Shown one piece after another: positions 59,562 through 64,000 of a DNA stretch of 64,000 bases; the stretch's first letter is position 1, and each line of letters starts with the position of its first letter. The stretch comes from Thermoproteota archaeon (GTDB lineage: Archaea > Korarchaeota > Korarchaeia > Korarchaeales > Korarchaeaceae): positions 1 through 64,000 of the forward strand of contig JALSOH010000006.1 of the NCBI GenBank assembly GCA_026986575.1. Reading direction: 5' to 3'. Made by a program: the position numbers and the translations under genes. The notes under the pieces are model-generated. The model worked only from the letters and a program-made list of their open reading frames with translations. It was not told where the DNA came from and searched no databases.

Positions 59562-60655
59562 AGATCCAAGGATCCCTCGGCTCCTACCACGTGATAAAGA
59601 GGCTAGGAAGGGGGGGCTTCGCCGACATCCTCCTAGCCAGGGCTGACGGGGAACTGGTCGTTATAAAACTACCGAAAGACGACGAGATGTCCAGGATGCT
59701 CCTAAGAGAGGAGGCCTCTATCCTGAGGGAGGTATCCACCCCCTCTCCCCACGAGCACATAGTCGCATTCATTGAGTGGATAGATAGGGTGCCCGCTCTG
59801 GTGGAGGAGTATGTCCCTGGTCCCACGATAGGGGAGGCCTACAGGAGTAGGAGGGCTACGCAGAATGATGCAATAAGGATATCGTTGGGCGTTCTCTCCG
59901 CGCTGGAGAGGATACACTCACTGGGCGTGGTTCATGGGGATGTGAAACCCGATAACATAATCCTCCCGCGCTCCCTACACCCGGTTCTCATAGATCTTGG
60001 TGTAGCTAGGGCTATGGGCAAGAGATCCGTAGCGGGAACCCCTGGATGGAGCGCTCCAGAATTTCTGAGGGGAGAGGTCTCACCGGAGGCCGATATATAC
60101 TCAGTTGGGGTCCTGATTCTCTTTCTAGTGTATGGAACTGATCCTAGAGAATCTCTAGGGCCTGATGATCTCCCGAGGAATCTATCAGATCATCTCAGGT
60201 ATGTGCTAGCTAGGGCACTGGATCCCGATCCTAGGAGGAGGTTCAGCAGCGCGAGGGACATGTCGCTCGCCCTGATGGGAGTGAGGCTTCCCCCAGAGTC
60301 CGGTCCTAGGTTAGTCGTTCAGGGGAAGACTATACCCCTGAAGGACAAGATAACTATAGGAAGGGTGAAGAGACAGGGAGGCACGGGATGGGCAGATGTA
60401 AACCTACAGGAGATCGGATCAAGGAGATCCTTACCCCCTGGCCCACCTAAGGGGTGGATAGAGATAGTGAGGGTAGGGAGCGAGTACTGGATAAGCGATA
60501 GGGGAGCCCCGGGTGGGATATGGGTTTACGAGGGTAATGAGTGGATCAAAGTACTGGATTATCCGTTGAAACATGGTCAATTGATATCCTTCGGCCTCAG
60601 GAGGAGGGGAAGGAACGTACTCCCGTACATTCCCGCCAGAGTTTACTTAAGGTAA
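59558..60655 (+). CDS. Hanks-type serine/threonine protein kinase with FHA-like C-terminus
   Basis: A 365-residue kinase. The glycine loop (16-24), ATP lysine K37, helix-C glutamate near 51, catalytic loop H-G-D-V-K-P-D-N (126-133), D-L-G in place of D-F-G (146-148) and A-P-E (166-168) are all present, so activity is expected. Lack of arginine before the catalytic aspartate marks a non-RD kinase. Residues about 268-350 look like a degenerate FHA fold (I-G-R, S-R-R-S, G-G-I-W-V-Y-E-G). It is coupled to the membrane FHA protein. Confidence 0.92.
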   Translation: MKIQGSLGSYHVIKRLGRGGFADILLARADGELVVIKLPKDDEMSRMLLREEASILREVSTPSPHEHIVAFIEWIDRVPALVEEYVPGPTIGEAYRSRRATQNDAIRISLGVLSALERIHSLGVVHGDVKPDNIILPRSLHPVLIDLGVARAMGKRSVAGTPGWSAPEFLRGEVSPEADIYSVGVLILFLVYGTDPRESLGPDDLPRNLSDHLRYVLARALDPDPRRRFSSARDMSLALMGVRLPPESGPRLVVQGKTIPLKDKITIGRVKRQGGTGWADVNLQEIGSRRSLPPGPPKGWIEIVRVGSEYWISDRGAPGGIWVYEGNEWIKVLDYPLKHGQLISFGLRRRGRNVLPYIPARVYLR

Positions 60656-60694
60656 CTTTTTTACCCGAGTCTAAGTAGGTCGCATCGATCGATC

Positions 60695-61525
60695 ATGAGC
60701 AACATCAAGGCGCATTTTACCCCCCCTAGAGCCGCTGGCATCCCACAACCACCTGAGAATGTCAAGAGGATAAGAAGAAGGATAGCGGTCATGAGCGGAA
60801 AGGGAGGCGTCGGTAAGACCACTGTGTCCGTTAATATAGCCGCAGAGCTGGCTAGAAGGGGATATTCAGTTGGCATACTGGATACAGATCTCACCGGACC
60901 CAATGTCCCCAAGGCACTAGGTCTCATAGATGTCCCCATATACGCTACAAATGAGGGGATTATCCCCGCAGAGGGACCCCTCAAGATGAAGGTCATGTCC
61001 TTAGGGTTGATGGTTAGGGATGGAGATCCCGTTATATGGAGGGGACCCCTTAAAGCCAAGGCCATTCAAGAGTTCGTGGAAAACGTTAACTGGGGAGACC
61101 TCGATTATCTGGTCGTGGATCTCCCACCCGGCACGGGAGACGAACCGCTAAGCGTTATGCAACTCGTTCCCCTCCATGGAGTTGTCTTGGTGACTACGCC
61201 GCAGGAAGTTGCCTTAATGGATGTAAAGAGGGCTCTCCACATGGTAAGGAAGATGGAATACAAGCCATTGGGAGTAGTGGAAAACATGAGCTACTTCATA
61301 TGTCCTGGCGGCGAGAAGGTGAGGATCTTCGGTGAGGGTGGTGGAAGGAGACTCGCTGAGGAGGAAGAGGTGCCCTTCTTGGGGGAGATACCCATAGACC
61401 CCAAGGTAGTGGAGTTCATGGACAGGGGGATGCCCATAGTGCTGGCCGATCCTGAGAATATGGTGTCCAGAGCATTCAAGGAGATAGTAGATAGGATAGA
61501 AGAACAGCTGATCGAAGCTCAATGA
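60695..61525 (+). CDS. Mrp/NBP35-type P-loop ATPase lacking the CPxC cluster motif
   Basis: A 276-residue member of the MinD/Mrp ATPases that carry iron-sulfur clusters. The deviant Walker A motif M-S-G-K-G-G-V-G-K-T (33-42) and D-L-P-P-G-T-G-D are intact. Where relatives have C-P-x-C, this protein has C-P-G-G (C203), the only cysteine in the chain. Cluster binding in the usual way therefore seems unlikely. ATG 60695 follows a T-rich promoter-like AACTTTTTTAC at 60654-60664. Confidence 0.93.
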   Translation: MSNIKAHFTPPRAAGIPQPPENVKRIRRRIAVMSGKGGVGKTTVSVNIAAELARRGYSVGILDTDLTGPNVPKALGLIDVPIYATNEGIIPAEGPLKMKVMSLGLMVRDGDPVIWRGPLKAKAIQEFVENVNWGDLDYLVVDLPPGTGDEPLSVMQLVPLHGVVLVTTPQEVALMDVKRALHMVRKMEYKPLGVVENMSYFICPGGEKVRIFGEGGGRRLAEEEEVPFLGEIPIDPKVVEFMDRGMPIVLADPENMVSRAFKEIVDRIEEQLIEAQ

Positions 61526-61638
61526 TCCCTATCCATCGAGAAAGTCCCCCTATCAGGTTCTTCCGACCCTTTATTTCCTGCACCAACCATGTATAGGATT
61601 AAAAGAAAACGGGCCGCACGCATTAGTGGTGGTGCTGC

Positions 61639-62805
61639 TTGGCATCGGAGGTTCCTCCTGTATACATCGGTCTTAAGGGCATCTATGTCGCTAAGACGGC
61701 TCTCAGCTATATAGATGGAGAGAGAGGGAAGCTCATCTATAGAGGATACTCCATCGAGGACCTAGCTGAACACTCGTCGTTTGAAGAGGTCACTTACCTG
61801 CTATGGTTCGGTAAATTGCCTAACAGGAAGGAGCTGGAAGAGTTTAAGGAAAACCTGTCTAAGGAGAGAGAGATACCGGAGGAGGTAGTAGAGATCTTAA
61901 GGAAGCTTCCAAAGAGCTCCCATCCCATGGATGTCCTGAAGACCGGAGTAGCTGCCCTAGGTCCCTTCGATCCTGACCTGCCTAACATATGGGGACAGCA
62001 TATCCACGAGAAGAGGGCGGAGAACCTGAGGATAGCTATCAGAATACTCTCAAAAATGCCGACCATAATGGCCTACTTCCACAGGATGAGAGAGGGTAAA
62101 GAAATAGTGCATCCGAGGACCGACCTTAGCCACGCTGCGAACTTCCTCTACATGATGTGGGGTAGGGAGCCCAAGGATATAGAAGCAAAGCTAATGGATG
62201 TGGCCCTCATACTGCACGCCGACCACGGATTTAATGCATCAACCTTCGCATGCTTGGTTACGGCATCAACCCTCTCTGACCTCTATTCCGCGGTGGTGAC
62301 AGGTATATCGACCCTAAAAGGCCCGCTTCATGGAGGAGCCAACGAGCAGGCATTGAAAATGTTGATGGAGATAGGATCCCCAGATAGAGCCAGAGACTAC
62401 GTTAAGGCCAAGCTTGAGAGGAAAGAGAGGATAATGGGATTCGGGCACAGGGTATACAAGGCTTATGACCCAAGGGCTAGAATACTCAAGAAGTACGCGG
62501 AGATGCTCGCGAAGGAAACGGGTCAGGAAAACCTATTCAATACCGCCTTGGAAGTGGAGAAGGTGATGATCGAGCTCCTCGGGAAGAAAGGCATATTCCC
62601 GAATGTGGACTTCTACTCCGGTCAGGTATATCACATGTTAGGGGTTCCCACCGATATCTTCACTCCCATATTCGCTATCTCTAGAACCTCCGGATGGATA
62701 GGGCATGTGTTCGAGTACTGGGAGGAGAATGTCCTGATAAGGCCAAGAGCCCTGTACGTGGGTCCGATGGAGGCCAAGTACATACCATTGGATGAGAGGT
62801 TATAG
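61639..62805 (+). CDS. gltA: Citrate synthase
   Basis: Condenses oxaloacetate and acetyl-CoA, 388 residues, archaeal/short type. Active-site segments L-H-G-G-A-N-E, F-G-H-R-V-Y-K-A-Y-D-P-R and N-V-D-F-Y-S-G are complete. A 2-methylcitrate synthase role cannot be excluded. TTG 61639 follows GGTGGTG; a TATA-like GGATTAAAAG lies at 61597-61606. No other citric-cycle gene is near. Confidence 0.94.
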   Translation: MASEVPPVYIGLKGIYVAKTALSYIDGERGKLIYRGYSIEDLAEHSSFEEVTYLLWFGKLPNRKELEEFKENLSKEREIPEEVVEILRKLPKSSHPMDVLKTGVAALGPFDPDLPNIWGQHIHEKRAENLRIAIRILSKMPTIMAYFHRMREGKEIVHPRTDLSHAANFLYMMWGREPKDIEAKLMDVALILHADHGFNASTFACLVTASTLSDLYSAVVTGISTLKGPLHGGANEQALKMLMEIGSPDRARDYVKAKLERKERIMGFGHRVYKAYDPRARILKKYAEMLAKETGQENLFNTALEVEKVMIELLGKKGIFPNVDFYSGQVYHMLGVPTDIFTPIFAISRTSGWIGHVFEYWEENVLIRPRALYVGPMEAKYIPLDERL

Positions 62806-62826
62806 GGTCGAGAGCGGAACTCCCTC

Positions 62827-62855
62827 CATTTTTTGTTAAAATGATTTCTATTTTT
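62827..62855 (+). terminator. Probable T-rich terminator after citrate synthase
   Basis: Two T runs (TTTTTTG and CTATTTTTA) lie 20-50 bases after the stop in an A+T-rich spacer. Inference. Confidence 0.4.
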
Positions 62856-62899
62856 ACGCAAATATTGCTCATCTTATGAGGTAGAATTCCAGTAATAGA

Positions 62900-62927
62900 G
62901 TAATATTACAGGTGAAACGGTTTCACC
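62900..62927. promoter_or_regulatory. Two adjacent palindromes upstream of the PKD-repeat gene
   Basis: GTAATATTAC (62900-62909) is a perfect 10-base palindrome. One base later GGTGAAACGGTTTCACC (62911-62927) has perfect 8-base arms around a single G. They sit about 27 bases upstream of the predicted TATA box, a place typical of activator sites. Confidence 0.45.
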
Positions 62928-62953
62928 AGTAAATCAGAAGTTTATCCGCATCA

Positions 62954-62964
62954 ATCTTTATTTA
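62954..62964 (+). promoter_or_regulatory. TATA box of the PKD-repeat gene
   Basis: ATCTTTATTTA lies 23-33 bases ahead of ATG 62987. Confidence 0.5.
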
Positions 62965-62986
62965 GGGCTACCAGAGGGATCACCTG

Positions 62987-64000
62987 ATGAGAGCAACGAA
63001 AATAACACTTATCTCAGCCCTGCTAGTGCTTACGCTAATGACGGTGGCCGTTTCGGCCGATACAGGATGTCCCGCCGTGGACTCCTCAACAGACGTGGCA
63101 CCTAGAGTTGTGGAGATAACGGTATACAGGATTACTGGAAAGACGGTAGAGCTAATAGGAGTAGTAGAGGATCCGGACAGTGGTTTAAGGGAGTGGATCT
63201 GGGATTTCGGCGACGGGACGATCGTGAAGAAGACCGGTGGATGGTCTAAGATCGGGGACTCCACCTACAAGATGATGGTGAAGCACACCTACAGCGATTA
63301 CAGAAGCTACACGGTCAAGCTCCAAGTAACTGATGACTGGCTCAAGGAGTCCAACGTCAAGACAAAGCTGGTCACCATTAAAAAGTCCAACTACAAGCCC
63401 GTGGTGAAACTCAAGAGGGTCTCACCCAATCCAGCCCAGCCCGGTGAAAAGATCGTATTCGAGGTGGAGGGGATAGATCCAGATGGGCATGTGGTGGAGT
63501 ACTATTGGGACTTCGGTGACGGTAAGAAGGCTAAAGGGGCCAATCTAACTAGAGTGACTCACTCATACTCTAAAGAGGGTACGTACGTTGTCAAAGTCAA
63601 AGCAAAGGATGACAAGGGCGCTTACTCCGATGCTGTTACTGAAGAGATCTACATACGCTCTCAGACCAAACCGAAACCGAAGAACAAACCACCAGTTATA
63701 ACCACGGTCAAATTCACTCCAGTGGAACCTTCTGTGGGGGTTTCCGTGACTTTCAGGGCCACCGCCTCCGATCCGGAGGGAGATAGACTCACATTCCAGT
63801 GGAACTTCGGTGACGGTACTATAAAGAATGGAGGTCCGCAGATGGCTCATATATACAAGAAGGAAGGGGCCTACACTGTTAAGGTGAGAGCTGTAGATTC
63901 TAAGGGTGCCTCTTCCCCGTACTACACGGTTAGCGTGGCTGTAAAGGGTAATAAGCCGCCCCAAGCATCTATAGTCGAGGTAAGAACTAGGGATAATATT
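62987..64000 (+). CDS. Secreted protein with PKD repeats (3' truncated by window edge)
   Basis: 338 codons are open to the window end. A signal peptide (basic R-A-T-K, then hydrophobic to about residue 22, cleavage near V-S-A) is followed by at least three PKD domains whose W-x-F-G-D-G cores begin at residues 72, 174 and 272, about 100 apart. A further P-P-Q-A-S-I start indicates a fourth. PKD proteins form cell-surface stalks or carry enzymes; no catalytic domain is visible yet. ATG 62987 follows GAGGGAT. Confidence 0.88.
   Translation, partial: MRATKITLISALLVLTLMTVAVSADTGCPAVDSSTDVAPRVVEITVYRITGKTVELIGVVEDPDSGLREWIWDFGDGTIVKKTGGWSKIGDSTYKMMVKHTYSDYRSYTVKLQVTDDWLKESNVKTKLVTIKKSNYKPVVKLKRVSPNPAQPGEKIVFEVEGIDPDGHVVEYYWDFGDGKKAKGANLTRVTHSYSKEGTYVVKVKAKDDKGAYSDAVTEEIYIRSQTKPKPKNKPPVITTVKFTPVEPSVGVSVTFRATASDPEGDRLTFQWNFGDGTIKNGGPQMAHIYKKEGAYTVKVRAVDSKGASSPYYTVSVAVKGNKPPQASIVEVRTRDNI

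Noticed and set aside
63563-63964. 133-codon frame antisense to the PKD gene
   Set aside because: The plus-strand frame has a signal peptide and clear PKD motifs; the antisense frame is a compositional shadow.
1-64000. Search for CRISPR arrays, insertion sequences, integrases or defence islands
   Set aside because: No direct-repeat arrays, transposase-like genes or terminal inverted repeats were seen; base composition and gene style are even throughout.

Overview
The window is a gene-dense stretch of archaeal chromosome at roughly 50% G+C. Archaeal marks include the L19e, L34e, L14e, L18e and L21e ribosomal proteins, RpoD and RpoF polymerase subunits, eIF5A, TFE, NAC, MBF1, Pus10, a class I CCA-adding enzyme, isopentenyl phosphate kinase, a 7S SRP RNA, a tRNA with an intron at 37/38, and TATA-type promoters often placed for leaderless transcripts. 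Gene content fits the TACK group. A pantothenate-salvage locus, peptide and amino-acid catabolism and tungsten-type aldehyde oxidoreductase make Korarchaeota my best guess, because the described Korarchaeum lacks de novo CoA synthesis. This placement is inference; no 16S gene is present.

Region 1 (1-15748, all + strand) is one long information-processing block: L32e-L19e-L18-S5-L30-L15-SecY-DUF106, then L34e-L14e-Cbf5, tRNA-Ser, S13-S4-S11, an unrecognised coiled-coil gene, RpoD, tRNA-Leu, L18e-L13-S9, eIF5A, SRP54, Pus10, L21e, RpoF and DUF655. Genes overlap or are a few bases apart. The adk and cmk genes often found in this cluster elsewhere are absent.

Region 2 (15758-33199) holds isopentenyl phosphate kinase, a PIN-KH ATPase, a cofactor cluster (NMN adenylyltransferase, Nudix, type II pantothenate kinase, ECF S component), a phosphoesterase, a radical SAM-TRAM protein, PheST, a beta-alanine/GABA-type aminotransferase with a CoA-acylating semialdehyde dehydrogenase, an M42 peptidase, enolase, CCA enzyme and hexulose-6-phosphate isomerase.

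Region 3 (33325-42073) contains a VIT-like membrane protein, TruA, a B12-type radical SAM protein, four tRNAs, TFE with DUF2110, HIT, NAC, MBF1, a degenerate DRG GTPase, RpiA and SRP RNA.

Region 4 (42088-54898) covers ferredoxin, a DtxR-type regulator with a palindrome at its start, molybdopterin/tungstopterin genes (Mog, MoeA-PBP, MoeA, MoaD), a four-gene-distant AOR that would use the cofactor, TatC/TatA, homoserine dehydrogenase-aspartokinase, an inositol-phosphatase-like gene with no proper start codon, an ATP-cone protein, an unknown protein and a PHP phosphoesterase.

Region 5 (54957-64000) has two overlapping radical SAM genes resembling the archaeal lipoate-synthase pair, another B12 radical SAM gene, a membrane FHA protein translationally coupled to a Hanks-type kinase, an Mrp/NBP35 ATPase lacking its cluster-binding cysteine pair, citrate synthase, and the start of a secreted PKD-repeat protein running off the end.

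No gene-free stretch exceeds 300 bases apart from the SRP RNA locus. The longest others are 28653-28876, AT-rich with the aminotransferase promoter, and 62806-62986, which carries two adjacent palindromes. I saw no insertion sequence, CRISPR array, rRNA or integrated element.
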